A DNA stretch of 64,000 nt, taken from Acinetobacter bohemicus ANC 3994. Its GTDB lineage: Bacteria > Pseudomonadota > Gammaproteobacteria > Pseudomonadales > Moraxellaceae. Location of the stretch: positions 1-64,000 of the forward strand of contig NZ_KB849170.1 of assembly GCF_000367925.1 (NCBI RefSeq), given 5' to 3'. How positions within the stretch are numbered: the first letter of the stretch is position 1; each line of letters begins with the position of its first letter. The notes beneath the pieces were generated by a model, which ran no database searches, had not been told where the DNA came from, and worked only from the letters and a program-made list of their open reading frames with translations. A program made the position numbers and the translations under genes. This document shows positions 32,956 through 42,372 of this stretch, one piece after another.

Positions 32956-33707
32956 AATTTATAACGTCCTTTGGCTAAAGCAATACGCATTTGCAGCGCA
33001 TTCATTGCCCCGTGGGTACTCACTCGGGGAATATTAAATTGATTTAATTCAGTATAGGCTTCAACTTTTTTGCGGGTTGATACTGCATTTTTAAAGCCAA
33101 TCTGTTTTGCCATCTGTTGATGTTTTTCATTAAAACGCCCAAAAGGATAGGCAAAACCTGAGCAATGCCCAACAAGTGCTTCAACATCTCGTTTTGAATT
33201 TTGCATCTCTTGATAAGCTTCATCATCACTTAATTTCAGTAAGTTCACATGATGCTGGGTATGTGCACCAAACTCAATTAAGCCTGATTCTGACATTTCA
33301 CGAATGTGTTCAGGCGCTAATTTTTCAATGCCTTCAATTTGCGTGGCTAAATAAATGGTCGCTTTCGCATGATATTTTTTCAGTAGCGGATAAGCATATT
33401 GATAGTTATCCAAGAAACCATCATCAAAGGACAAAGCAACGACATGCTTTTGCCCCTGATATTGATCAAGCTCAGAAACAAGACAAAAGATACTGCCCTT
33501 TTTAACTAAATACTGTAATAGCTGTTCAAACTTCTGTGGCGGCATATTCATGCCCGAAGCATCTTCATGTGGTGTAACCTGATGCAACATCACAATTCTA
33601 GGTAACTTTGCGCTGCGAAAAGGCAACCAAAAAGTATAGTTACCGAATAAATATAGCAACGCGGCTAAAGCAATGAAGCCTATTACAATATAAAGCAACC
33701 AAATCAT
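32952..33707 (-). CDS. Polysaccharide deacetylase (NodB-like)
   Basis: A 251-aa enzyme with one N-terminal membrane helix (about 3-25) and a NodB-fold catalytic domain. Motif 1 is VVALSFDDGFLDNY with the catalytic Asp-Asp, and motif 2 is FGAHTQHHVNLL with the two metal-binding His; AYPFGRFN is motif 3. It should remove an N-acetyl group from a hexosamine of the outer core. Polysaccharide deacetylase genes (pda) are a recurrent part of Acinetobacter outer-core loci. Overlaps on both sides show tight coupling. Confidence 0.9.
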   Translation of the reverse strand: MIWLLYIVIGFIALAALLYLFGNYTFWLPFRSAKLPRIVMLHQVTPHEDASGMNMPPQKFEQLLQYLVKKGSIFCLVSELDQYQGQKHVVALSFDDGFLDNYQYAYPLLKKYHAKATIYLATQIEGIEKLAPEHIREMSESGLIEFGAHTQHHVNLLKLSDDEAYQEMQNSKRDVEALVGHCSGFAYPFGRFNEKHQQMAKQIGFKNAVSTRKKVEAYTELNQFNIPRVSTHGAMNALQMRIALAKGRYKL

Positions 33708-34732
33708 GCATAGACCTCATGTGCCCATTCATAGGCTTCTGATAATGGCTGATCAAAGGTGACTTCGACCATAAATTGCGTAATCCGTTTACCATTGAAA
33801 CTGGCGCGTGTTTTATTCCAACCTGCTTCGGCAATACGTTTCGCATCTTCAGGATGTGCAGCATAGAATTGAATTTTTTCAGCTAAATCGAACTGATCAT
33901 CAAAATAAACCACTTCTTGTTCCGTATAGAGTTTATCGAAGCCTGGAATACGCGGACTAAACGTCAATAAACCATTGCCTGTGAGTTGCACAATTCGGTC
34001 GGAACTATATAAAGTCACATCATTTTTACGTGAATAATTTAAGCCCATACGCGATTGAGAAAGAACTTTGTAATAGCCTTTTCCATACACTCCGGGTTGC
34101 TCAAAACAACCATAGTATTGATATTGAATATGATTGTTTTTTAAAGTGTCGGCTAAGTCTTTTAAGAATTTTTCCCGCTCAGGTTCTTTATACACCACAC
34201 CACAGAAAATAAACTCTTTATCAATATTGGTCGATTCAAATTGCTTTAATTGTTCAACATTACGATGTCCAACATTCGGCATATACGCCACTTTCAAATG
34301 CGGTTGCTTGAGTTTTTCAAGATACTCACCACCTGTGGTACAAAAAATTGCATCAAGATAAGGTGAAAAATCACGAACGAAACCCAGTTTATGCTCTAGA
34401 TACAATGGATCGACATACCAAAAGGCTATTTTAGTTTTTGGATAGTGTTGCTTAATTTCTTTTAGAACATTCGGACTCATTAAATCACTATGACCAATGA
34501 GCACTAAATCTGGCTCAATATTATCAACAATTTTTAAAATTTCTTTATTGGCCCAAGTTGCACCTAATTTTTTAGTTTTAAATATTGTTCCCATTCGAGC
34601 CATATCACGAAAGCTAAAATCATAAACAAAATGCCCATTTTCAATGAGACCTGCTGAAATTTTACGATCTGTACAGTAAAAATGAGCCCCGTGTTTATTA
34701 AAACCAAAATTCGCGATATGTAATATTTTCAT
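33704..34732 (-). CDS. CgeB-like glycosyltransferase
   Basis: A 342-aa protein with the layout of CgeB/DUF3880-type GT-B transferases. It opens with MKILHIANFGFNKHGAHFYCTDRKI, has PDLVLIGHSDLMSPNVL, and ends with a donor-like half (GKGYYKVLSQSRMGLNYSRKND, SSDRIVQLTGNGLLTFSPRIPGFDKLY, EVVYFDDQFDLAEKIQFYAAHPEDAKRIAEAG). The last part is the usual C-terminal block of this family. It sits between the ELM1-like gene and the deacetylase. The substrate is unknown. Confidence 0.82.
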   Translation of the reverse strand: MKILHIANFGFNKHGAHFYCTDRKISAGLIENGHFVYDFSFRDMARMGTIFKTKKLGATWANKEILKIVDNIEPDLVLIGHSDLMSPNVLKEIKQHYPKTKIAFWYVDPLYLEHKLGFVRDFSPYLDAIFCTTGGEYLEKLKQPHLKVAYMPNVGHRNVEQLKQFESTNIDKEFIFCGVVYKEPEREKFLKDLADTLKNNHIQYQYYGCFEQPGVYGKGYYKVLSQSRMGLNYSRKNDVTLYSSDRIVQLTGNGLLTFSPRIPGFDKLYTEQEVVYFDDQFDLAEKIQFYAAHPEDAKRIAEAGWNKTRASFNGKRITQFMVEVTFDQPLSEAYEWAHEVYA

Positions 34733-34737
34733 TTAAT

Positions 34738-35628
34738 TTAAACATCTCTATTTTTCAATAAAATATGAGCAACTCTATCTGCTTCATTCAATTGAAGATT
34801 AATCAAACCTTGCTGATTCTCCTCAACGCAAGGTAAAGATAATAACTTATCTATCATTTGCGTAATTCTATCAGATTTCAAACGGTCAATTTCAATCACC
34901 CCAACTTTACAACCCGCTGTGAATGCCTCAAAAATCATCGAAACACTGTCTTCAGTAACCCAAACGGCTTCTGCTTTTTGCATTTCTTCAAAAATCCAGC
35001 CTTGCGGGGTTTGTTCAACAGGAAATATGTGTAGATGAGATGCCAATGGACTCTCATTCAAATGAGCTAAAAACGCGTTCGGTGTACGTCGTGAAGTGGT
35101 CAAAATAATATCGGCTTGAGGATGCGTCTTCACGATTTCATCAATTGAAGCCAAAACCTTTTCTTCATTCCATTGATGGCGTTTCGATGATCCGCCTAAT
35201 GCAATTAAAATTCTATTTTTCTGGTGTCTTTGCTCATTCACAATCGGATTGAGCGCACCTTTTGTGATGATAACATGAGCAGATGCTTCAACCCCATCAT
35301 GTTCCGGAATCACAGCATAATGAAACCAAGTAAATGGAAAATTCGGCTTCATCATAATCACGGTTTTGGCTTGTGGATATACTTTTCCCAACAATAAAAC
35401 ACGTAGCTGAGTATGGCTGCCTACACCAAAAATATAATCCGGTGACTGAGCAACAGCCGATGTGCTTTGTTTGAATGTCGCCAATAACAAGCTAAAAATG
35501 GGCAATTGATCAATGAGAATCTCTTCAAAAGTCACCGCTTCTCTACTTTGTCTTTGCATTGCCTGATACAAACCGATTGCTTGTGAGCGATGCCCCGCCT
35601 TTCCATCACTAACATAGACAATATGCAT
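34738..35628 (-). CDS. ELM1-family glycosyltransferase-like protein
   Basis: A 296-aa GT-B-like protein of the ELM1 family (named after a plant mitochondrial fission factor; the bacterial members are LOS or lipid glycosyltransferases). It shows VYVSDGKAGHRSQAIGLYQAM at the N-terminus, a middle ILIALGGSSKRHQWNEEKV, and AEAVWVTEDSVSMIFEAFTAGCKVGVIEIDR, where the Thr-Glu-Asp-Ser is diagnostic. It is the first gene of the right-hand minus-strand block, next to ilvE. In A. baumannii the first transferase beside ilvE is conserved among outer-core loci, which fits. Confidence 0.82.
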   Translation of the reverse strand: MHIVYVSDGKAGHRSQAIGLYQAMQRQSREAVTFEEILIDQLPIFSLLLATFKQSTSAVAQSPDYIFGVGSHTQLRVLLLGKVYPQAKTVIMMKPNFPFTWFHYAVIPEHDGVEASAHVIITKGALNPIVNEQRHQKNRILIALGGSSKRHQWNEEKVLASIDEIVKTHPQADIILTTSRRTPNAFLAHLNESPLASHLHIFPVEQTPQGWIFEEMQKAEAVWVTEDSVSMIFEAFTAGCKVGVIEIDRLKSDRITQMIDKLLSLPCVEENQQGLINLQLNEADRVAHILLKNRDV

Positions 35629-35680
35629 AAAAATGTCCTTCGAAGAGAATCAACCTAAATCAAGAAAATATTAATCCATA

Positions 35681-35712
35681 AAAAAAGGCGAAAACCAAGT
35701 TTTCGCCTTTTC
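35681..35712 (-). terminator. Rho-independent terminator of ilvE
   Basis: AAAAGGCGAAAAC and GTTTTCGCCTTTT form a 13-bp stem around a 3-base loop. On the minus strand it ends in T7, 17 bp after the ilvE stop. Confidence 0.88.
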
Positions 35713-35728
35713 ATCTTAACTGATCAGC

Positions 35729-36655
35729 TTATTTTACGTAAGTTAACCAGTGTGCATATTTAGGGTCTTTACCCTGAACTGCATCAAAGAATGCTTTCTG
35801 AATTTTCTCAGTAATTGGACCACGCGAACCACAACCAATTTCACGGTCATCATATTCACGAATTGGTGTAACTTCCGCAGCAGTACCGGTAAAGAATGCT
35901 TCATCACCAATATAAAACTCATCACGGGTAATACGGCGTTCAATCACTTCATAACCCAAGTCTTTGGCAATGGTGATAATCGTTTGACGGGTAATACCGT
36001 CTAATGCACCACCCGAAATATCTGGGGTATGCAATACGCCATCTTTCACTAAGAATACGTTTTCGCCTGAACCTTGGCATACATAGCCTTGTGGGTCCAT
36101 CAACATTGCTTCGTCGTAACCCGAGTGTGCCACTTCCTGATGTGCAAGAATAGACAAGGTATAGTTACCCGATGCTTTTGCTTTACACATAGTCACGTTT
36201 GGATGGTGATGGGTAAATGATGATGTTTTAACGCGAATACCTTTCGCCATTGCTTCATCACCAAGGTAAGCACCCCAGCTCCATGCAGCAACAGTGGCAT
36301 GAATGGTATTGTCTGTTGCAGCGATCCCCAATTTTTCAGAACCGATAAAAATAATTGGACGCAAATAGCAAGAAGCCAATTTATTTTCACGTACAACATC
36401 AATCTGAGCTTGCTCTAATGTTGCTTGATTATATGGAACTTTCATTTGATAAATTTTTGCAGAATTCAGCAAACGTTTAGTGTGATCTTGCAAACGGAAA
36501 ATCGCGGTTCCATTCGGAGTTTCATAGGCACGGACACCTTCAAAAACACCCATACTGTAATGTAATGTATGAGTTAAAACGTGAATTTTCGCTTCACGCC
36601 AATCAACCATCTGTCCATCTTGCCAAATAAAACCATCACGATCAGCCAAATTCAT
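35729..36655 (-). CDS. ilvE: Branched-chain amino acid aminotransferase
   Basis: A PLP class IV aminotransferase of 308 aa that performs the last step of Leu, Ile and Val synthesis. Key blocks are HVLTHTLHYSMGVFEGVRAY, the PLP-lysine region TMCKAKASGNYTLS, GYDEAMLMDPQGYVCQGSGENVF, and RRITRDEFYIGDEAFFTGTAAEVTPI. The frame is open further to 36718, but MNLADRDGFIWQDG at 36655 is the usual start and has a GGAG site. It is 25 bp after glnE and probably co-transcribed. ilvE is the conserved landmark on this side of the outer-core locus. Confidence 0.96.
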   Translation of the reverse strand: MNLADRDGFIWQDGQMVDWREAKIHVLTHTLHYSMGVFEGVRAYETPNGTAIFRLQDHTKRLLNSAKIYQMKVPYNQATLEQAQIDVVRENKLASCYLRPIIFIGSEKLGIAATDNTIHATVAAWSWGAYLGDEAMAKGIRVKTSSFTHHHPNVTMCKAKASGNYTLSILAHQEVAHSGYDEAMLMDPQGYVCQGSGENVFLVKDGVLHTPDISGGALDGITRQTIITIAKDLGYEVIERRITRDEFYIGDEAFFTGTAAEVTPIREYDDREIGCGSRGPITEKIQKAFFDAVQGKDPKYAHWLTYVK

Positions 36656-36680
36656 GACACAAACTCCAATTTTTATACAA

Positions 36681-39431
36681 TTATTCACGTTCCAAAGCGA
36701 AGGTCGCTGTTGGATCAATTAATCTCTGCCATAGCTTGCAAACCACCTCTCGGGTATCGAACCAATCCGCAGCATTCACTTGCATCGATTGATTGGCAAG
36801 GGCTAAACGGTGGCTCTCAGCGCGTTCACTTAAATAGGCTTGAATCAATGCTGTCGCGTCGTCACTGGATAAGCAACCGGCGTTTGCGGCATCCTCAAGG
36901 ATTCTTACATTGTCGGAATAATGGGCGAGATCAGAATTCGCCCCACTCCATGCGAGTACCGCATACTGTGCCATAAATTCAATATCAACGATACCACCTG
37001 CATCCTGTTTTAAATGAAAAATTCCATCTTTTTGCTGTTCTTTTGACGAGCCCAAATGGTCTTTCATTTTCTGACGCATTTTCAGTACTTCTTCACGAAC
37101 TTTGGCTTCATCACGAGGCTGAATTAAAATACGACAACGCAATGCTTCAAATTTATCGCGCAAACTTTGCTCGCCGGCAATTGAACGTGCGCGAACCAAA
37201 GCCTGATGTTCCCATAACCATGCATTCTTTAATTGATATTGTTCAAAGGCTTTTAAACTGGTAACCAAAAGCCCTGCTTCACCTGATGGACGTAGACGGG
37301 TGTCAATTTCATAAACACGTCCATCCAAAGTCTGCGTGGTCATCAGTGACATAAATTTCTGCGCCACACGTATCGCAAACTCAAAACCACTGATTTTTTT
37401 CTGACCATCCGTATCGCTCTGTTCATCCATATAATGAATAAACACCAAATCCAAATCTGAGCCATACCCCATCTCGATGCCTCCGAGCTTGCCATAACCA
37501 GCGACCGTAAATGCTGTATGATCGGTTGAACAACGTTGCCCTTCTGCATCAAGTGGAAAGCCATGTTTTTTCGCGGTAATTTGATAGGCCAGATTTAAGG
37601 TTGCATTGACTGAAACTTCAGCAATATCGGTTAAAGCATCCGAGACTTTCATCAAAGGACTTTCTGCCAAGACGTCACTGGCTGCCACGGCCAAGACATT
37701 GGATTTTTTAAACAGTCGTAATACACGGAGTTGATCTTCAACCTGATCAATTTCAATGCGTAGTAATTGCTGACGTAATGAGTCTTCTAAATCTTGGCGT
37801 TTTGGCAACTCAAAATCCATCGACAAAAACTCATCCAACAACACCGGATAATGGGTTAATTCTTCGCAAATCCACGGACTGACCGTTGCCATTTTTACCA
37901 GTCGTTGCAATGCCCCTTTACTTTCAATCAGCATCACTAAATACACGGTACGACGCATCACCGACTCCACCAAAGGCATGAGGCGTAAAAGTGCAGTTTG
38001 GGGTTTATTCGACTGTAAAATTGCTTCAATCAAATGCGGCCAAAAGGTTTTTAAGCGTTGTACCGCTTTCGCTGGTAATTTCTTTAAAGCATGACCATAC
38101 CAAAACTCATGTACCAAGTTTTTTGCACCATCATCCAGTACCGCTTCCAGTTGTTTTTCCAACTGGCTAAAACTTTCAATTAAAGGATCGGGTTCTTTTT
38201 CTTTAATCAGATGTTCAAACTGATGAATGACTTTGGCTCGTTTAGCATTTAGCGTTTCAAGGAATGCTTCCCAATCGCTAAATGCCAAAGTATCCACAAT
38301 ACGTTGACGTAAATCAGGCTCAGTCGGTAAGGATTGGGTTTGTTGATCATTCAATGCTTGAATGGCATGTTCTACACGGCGCAGAAACAGGTAAGCATCT
38401 TCCAGTTCAATGACCGCTTGCGTATCCAAAAGCCCAACTTCACCCAAATGATGCAGACTGACTAAACACTGGCGATCTTGTAACTCCAATTTAGAGCCAC
38501 CATAAATCAGCTGAAAAACCTGCACAATAAATTCAACTTCACGAATCCCACCTGCACCCAGCTTGATGTCATCTTCAATATTACGACGTAACACTTCACG
38601 TTCAATCATGGCTTTCATTTCGCGCATGGCTTCAAAGGCGGTGTAATCGACATATTTTCTAAACACGAAGGGTCGGGTCATATCCAGCAGTTCTTCACCC
38701 TTTTGACCGCCCGTTACAATACGTGCCTTAATCCATGCATAACGCTCCCACTCACGTCCATGCTGGCTTAAATATTTTTCTAATGCGACATGGCTGATTG
38801 CTAAAGCAGAACCATCGCCCCACGGGCGTAAGCGCATATCAACACGGAAGACAAAACCATCTGCGCTAATATGATCCAGCAGATAAATCAGTTTTTGTCC
38901 CCAAAGAATACAAAATTGCTGTACATCAATGCATTTTCGGCCATTGGTTTCGCCCTGTTCATCAAAGGCAAAAATAAGATCAATATCACTGGAAAGATTC
39001 AGTTCTTGTGCGCCAAGTTTCCCCATCGCCACAACAATCAAATCTTGTACTTTGCCATTATAACCAACAGGCTCACCATGCTTAGCCACCAACGGAATTC
39101 GGGCAAAGTCTTTTGCTGCACAAATTGTCGCATCAGCAAAATCTGACAGCTCACGTGTTAAGGTCACCACATCAGTAAGTTGATTGGCATCCTGCCAAAT
39201 CCAACGAAACATTAAACGTGCACGAAGAATACGAATTTCTCGCATCCATGTCGCTTCATCAGTAAGGTGATCTAAAGACGTTTGCACAATGTGCTGAATT
39301 TGTTGGGTCGTTAAAGGATTTATAAATTGGTCAATTGCATAATCTTGTTCTAAAAATATACTGTGATTTCCCAATACCAGTTCTGCATATTGGCTCGCAC
39401 GTAATGTCTTCTGCAATTGTTCCGCATTCAT
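36681..39431 (-). CDS. glnE: Glutamine synthetase adenylyltransferase / adenylyl-removing enzyme
   Basis: A 916-aa bifunctional enzyme that adenylylates and deadenylylates glutamine synthetase in nitrogen control. Two nucleotidyltransferase domains are present. The N-terminal one has MGKLGAQELNLSSDIDLIFAFDE (about 151-173) and the C-terminal one YGKLGGIEMGYGSDLDLVFIH; both keep the Gly-Ser-Asp-Asp catalytic pattern. LGAGGIREVEFIVQVFQ and DAGGIVDIEFMAQY are the linked PII-UTase-like repeats. Nothing is missing. It is followed by ilvE. Confidence 0.96.
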   Translation of the reverse strand: MNAEQLQKTLRASQYAELVLGNHSIFLEQDYAIDQFINPLTTQQIQHIVQTSLDHLTDEATWMREIRILRARLMFRWIWQDANQLTDVVTLTRELSDFADATICAAKDFARIPLVAKHGEPVGYNGKVQDLIVVAMGKLGAQELNLSSDIDLIFAFDEQGETNGRKCIDVQQFCILWGQKLIYLLDHISADGFVFRVDMRLRPWGDGSALAISHVALEKYLSQHGREWERYAWIKARIVTGGQKGEELLDMTRPFVFRKYVDYTAFEAMREMKAMIEREVLRRNIEDDIKLGAGGIREVEFIVQVFQLIYGGSKLELQDRQCLVSLHHLGEVGLLDTQAVIELEDAYLFLRRVEHAIQALNDQQTQSLPTEPDLRQRIVDTLAFSDWEAFLETLNAKRAKVIHQFEHLIKEKEPDPLIESFSQLEKQLEAVLDDGAKNLVHEFWYGHALKKLPAKAVQRLKTFWPHLIEAILQSNKPQTALLRLMPLVESVMRRTVYLVMLIESKGALQRLVKMATVSPWICEELTHYPVLLDEFLSMDFELPKRQDLEDSLRQQLLRIEIDQVEDQLRVLRLFKKSNVLAVAASDVLAESPLMKVSDALTDIAEVSVNATLNLAYQITAKKHGFPLDAEGQRCSTDHTAFTVAGYGKLGGIEMGYGSDLDLVFIHYMDEQSDTDGQKKISGFEFAIRVAQKFMSLMTTQTLDGRVYEIDTRLRPSGEAGLLVTSLKAFEQYQLKNAWLWEHQALVRARSIAGEQSLRDKFEALRCRILIQPRDEAKVREEVLKMRQKMKDHLGSSKEQQKDGIFHLKQDAGGIVDIEFMAQYAVLAWSGANSDLAHYSDNVRILEDAANAGCLSSDDATALIQAYLSERAESHRLALANQSMQVNAADWFDTREVVCKLWQRLIDPTATFALERE

Positions 39432-39514
39432 TTCTAAACCTTCAGCCTCGTTTTTTTCTAGTTATATCAGCTGAAAAGAAATAGGGGAAAAGAAATTTAA
39501 GCTTCTGTTGTTTT

Positions 39515-40786
39515 TTATTCAGTGATCGCCTGTTTAATACTATCCAACGGTAAAGCCTGATGCGTATTCACGGCGACGGGTAAAGAAACTTTAAAGATCG
39601 TTCCCTCGCCTTCTTTTGACTGTACCGAGATTTCACCTTGATTCAAATCCACAAAGCGTTGACATAATACCAAACCTAAACCCATGCCTTTCTCACCCGC
39701 AGTTCCCTTAAAACTGACCGTTAAGCGCGGTTGAAACAATTCATCAATCTGGCTTTGCGTCATGCCAAGTCCAGTATCTTCAATATAAATATCAACACCA
39801 TGTTTGGATTTTTCGGCAGACATGATGACTTTCCCGGTCCCATCCACATAGGTAAATTTCAGTGCATTAGAAACCAGATTTTGTAAAACAGAAGTCACCA
39901 TATTAATATCGGCATAGACTTTTAAATCATCGGGTACTCGATCAATCAGTTGAATATTTTTCTTAATCGCCAAGGTATTCAAGACATCAAACACAATTTT
40001 TGAAGATTGTTTTAAATTGAAATTGATGGGATGGTAAATAAAACGTCCACCTTCAGCCATGGCCCAATTTAATAAACTTTCTAACAGGTTATAGGTTGAT
40101 TGCGAGGTATCTAATAAATAATCGGCAATACTTTGAATGTTTGAATCATCAAGCGTAGCGCGCTCTTGCGCCAAAACTTCAGAGAAGCCAATTAAGCCAT
40201 GAAATGGTGCACGCAAATCATGGGCAATAATTTGAAAAAACTTGGTTTTACTCGAGTTTAAAGCACACTGTTGTTCATATAATTCTTTTAGCTCTGCATA
40301 ATCTGAATGCAATTCAACAATTTTAATCAAACTCATGGCCAGTTCATGCACAAGTTCTAAATTTTTCTCATTAAATTCTTCACACTGTTCATCAAATAAA
40401 ATAACGTGCCCAATAGACTCTGTTTTATTTATTTTTAAATCAAAAGCCACAATTCGGTTATGTGCAACACCTAAATCATGCACATATTGAGAAAAAGCAG
40501 CATAATTTTTATGCTTGACGCTCAGAATCGTATCGCCTTCAAAAAATGCAGATAAATTGGCTTCTTTTTTTGAGTGAAAGGCTTTAAACCATTTCGGTGA
40601 GGCATACCAAATGTAGGGTTCATTATGAAAACCAAGAATGCCGCAATCTGTTTGTAAAATGCCACGGGCAAATTTCAAAAAACCTTCGACACGATTATCT
40701 GGAGTAAAAACACCAAGCAATAATGATATTTTACAAGCACTGAGCTGCTCTGTTGCGGAGCCTATTTCAAGTAACTGCATTTTCAT
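39515..40786 (-). CDS. Cytoplasmic sensor histidine kinase, orphan
   Basis: A 423-aa histidine kinase. A GAF-like sensor domain occupies about residues 15-170 (SLLLGVFTPDNRVEGFLKFARGILQTDCGILGF, with a GHVILFD strand). The dimerisation helix follows with the H box KFFQIIAHDLRAPFHGLIGF, then the ATPase domain with N box VLQNLVSNALKFT, G1 EDTGLGM and G2 EKGMGLGLVLCQRF. No transmembrane segment is visible, so it senses a cytoplasmic signal. The frame is open to 40888, but the ATG at 40786 has a GAGG site. No response regulator is adjacent. Confidence 0.87.
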   Translation of the reverse strand: MKMQLLEIGSATEQLSACKISLLLGVFTPDNRVEGFLKFARGILQTDCGILGFHNEPYIWYASPKWFKAFHSKKEANLSAFFEGDTILSVKHKNYAAFSQYVHDLGVAHNRIVAFDLKINKTESIGHVILFDEQCEEFNEKNLELVHELAMSLIKIVELHSDYAELKELYEQQCALNSSKTKFFQIIAHDLRAPFHGLIGFSEVLAQERATLDDSNIQSIADYLLDTSQSTYNLLESLLNWAMAEGGRFIYHPINFNLKQSSKIVFDVLNTLAIKKNIQLIDRVPDDLKVYADINMVTSVLQNLVSNALKFTYVDGTGKVIMSAEKSKHGVDIYIEDTGLGMTQSQIDELFQPRLTVSFKGTAGEKGMGLGLVLCQRFVDLNQGEISVQSKEGEGTIFKVSLPVAVNTHQALPLDSIKQAITE

Positions 40787-40980
40787 CTCTGCCTCGTAAA
40801 TTTTTTTACCCTCTATAGTTAAAAAACAACTACGCCCTATCCATTCTATTAACAAACTTTCACATAGAACACAATGAAAAAAAGGCACAAACAGACCAAA
40901 AGTGACAATTTCCGACAGACTCTTTTTTATGGTCGCTAATTTGACCTTAAACGCTAGAATTTAATCAATTTTTTAAGCAT

Positions 40981-41022
40981 AAAAAAAACCCCAAGCTTTT
41001 CGTACCGGCTTGGGGTTTTTTT
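40981..41022 (-). terminator. Rho-independent terminator of tRNA-Leu
   Basis: ACCCCAAGC and GCTTGGGGT form a perfect stem flanked by A8 and T7. It lies directly behind the tRNA gene on the minus strand. Confidence 0.9.
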
Positions 41023-41027
41023 GAATC

Positions 41028-41114
41028 TGGTCCCGAGGGTCGGACTCGAACCGACACATCATCTCTGATAGTGGATTTTGAATCCACCGCGTCTACCAAT
41101 TTCACCACCTCGGG
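41028..41114 (-). tRNA. tRNA-Leu (anticodon CAA)
   Basis: On the minus strand the 87-nt molecule starts CCCGAGG and ends CCTCGGG-A-CCA, a perfect 7-bp acceptor stem with encoded CCA. The T arm reads GTCGGTTCGAGTCCGAC. The anticodon stem-loop is GTGGATTCAAAATCCAC with anticodon CAA. A long variable arm (TATCAGAGATGATG) marks a class II tRNA. Its T arm, D arm (GGTAGAC) and length match bacterial tRNA-Leu(CAA). Confidence 0.96.
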
Positions 41115-41149
41115 AAAGGGGCTTACAAGCACATTAGCTTGTGGTCGCT

Positions 41150-41177
41150 ATATTACTATTAAACTTAGAATTGTCAA
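41150..41177 (-). promoter_or_regulatory. Promoter of tRNA-Leu
   Basis: On the minus strand a perfect -35 TTGACA is followed after 16 bp by TAATAT, about 36 bp upstream of the tRNA 5' end. This is a strong sigma-70-type promoter. Confidence 0.85.
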
Positions 41178-41309
41178 TTATCTAATTCAGTCAATTGCTC
41201 AATTTTAAAGCAAAAGCAAAAACTTTGGCTTAAAAAACATCAGATATTATCTCGTGCACCCTTTTCGGGACTATAATGCAGACGTTTTTCTTATTGTTAT
41301 ACCTTAAAG

Positions 41310-42347
41310 ATGCAACTTTCCGACTTTAACTTTGATCTCCCTGACGAGCTAATTGCTCGCTACCCTTTAGATACCCGCAGTGCTTCACGCCTTTTGCATT
41401 TAGATCAGCAAGGGCAATATCACGACTGCCATTTTACTGACATTTTTGATTTACTCAATGCCGGTGACTTACTCATTTTAAATGACACCAAAGTGATGAA
41501 AGCACGGCTAAAAGGAAAACGTGCCACGGGCGGTGCTGTTGAAGTTTTAGTGGAACGCATGCAGGATAAATTTATTGCACATTGCCACATTAAAGCCAGT
41601 AATTCGCCTAAAGCCGGTGCTGAACTTTTTATTGGTGATGATGAAATCAAAGTGACGGTGCAAGGTCGCCATGAAAACCTATTTATTGTCGAGTTTTCAC
41701 AACCAATTTTAAATGTACTCGATCAATATGGTGCTTTACCCATTCCACCGTATTTTAACCGTGAAGCCGAAGCGATTGATACCGAGCGTTATCAAACGGT
41801 CTTTAATGACCCGACTAAACTGGCCAGTGTTGCCGCTCCTACGGCGAGTTTGCACTTTGACCAAGGCTTATTAGAAAAACTTGAAGCTAAAGGTATTCAA
41901 AAAGCCTTTGTGACGCTGCATGTTGGCGCAGGTACATTCTTACCGGTACGCACCACAGACATCCAAAACCATATTATGCATAGCGAATGGTGTGATGTTC
42001 CTGAACAGACCGTTGAACTGATTCGTCAAACCAAAGCCCGTGGCAATAAAGTCATTTCGGTTGGAACAACAGCAACGCGTGCCGTTGAAAGTGCAGCGCA
42101 AGCGCATGGCGGAACATTGGCTGCATGGACCGGTGATACACAAATTTTCATCTATCCCGGTTATGATTTTAAAGTGGTCGATCGCTTAATCACCAACTTC
42201 CATCTACCTGAATCTACGCTATTAATGCTCGTTTCAGCATTATCGAATCGTGATAATATTTTAGATGCCTATCATCATGCTGTCGAAGCAAAATACCGCT
42301 TTTTTAGTTATGGTGATGCCATGCTGGTGGATAAAATCACAGCTTAA
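41310..42347 (+). CDS. queA: tRNA preQ1(34) S-adenosylmethionine ribosyltransferase-isomerase
   Basis: A 345-aa enzyme that converts preQ1 at tRNA position 34 to epoxyqueuosine. Recognisable blocks are FDLPDELIARYPLDTRSASRLL at the N-terminus, LLILNDTKVMKARLKGKR, PPYFNREAEAIDTERYQTVF, SVAAPTASLHFDQGLL, LHVGAGTFLPVRT and the C-terminal TNFHLPESTLLMLVSAL. It starts the cluster that normally continues with tgt, but here two other genes and a long gap intervene. Confidence 0.96.
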   Translation: MQLSDFNFDLPDELIARYPLDTRSASRLLHLDQQGQYHDCHFTDIFDLLNAGDLLILNDTKVMKARLKGKRATGGAVEVLVERMQDKFIAHCHIKASNSPKAGAELFIGDDEIKVTVQGRHENLFIVEFSQPILNVLDQYGALPIPPYFNREAEAIDTERYQTVFNDPTKLASVAAPTASLHFDQGLLEKLEAKGIQKAFVTLHVGAGTFLPVRTTDIQNHIMHSEWCDVPEQTVELIRQTKARGNKVISVGTTATRAVESAAQAHGGTLAAWTGDTQIFIYPGYDFKVVDRLITNFHLPESTLLMLVSALSNRDNILDAYHHAVEAKYRFFSYGDAMLVDKITA

Positions 42348-42372
42348 CCTTTGCTGATAAAAGAAGAACCCC

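Noticed and set aside
36656..36718. 21-residue N-terminal extension of IlvE
   Set aside because: The family start MNLADRDGF at 36655 has a GGAG site; the extension overlaps the end of glnE.
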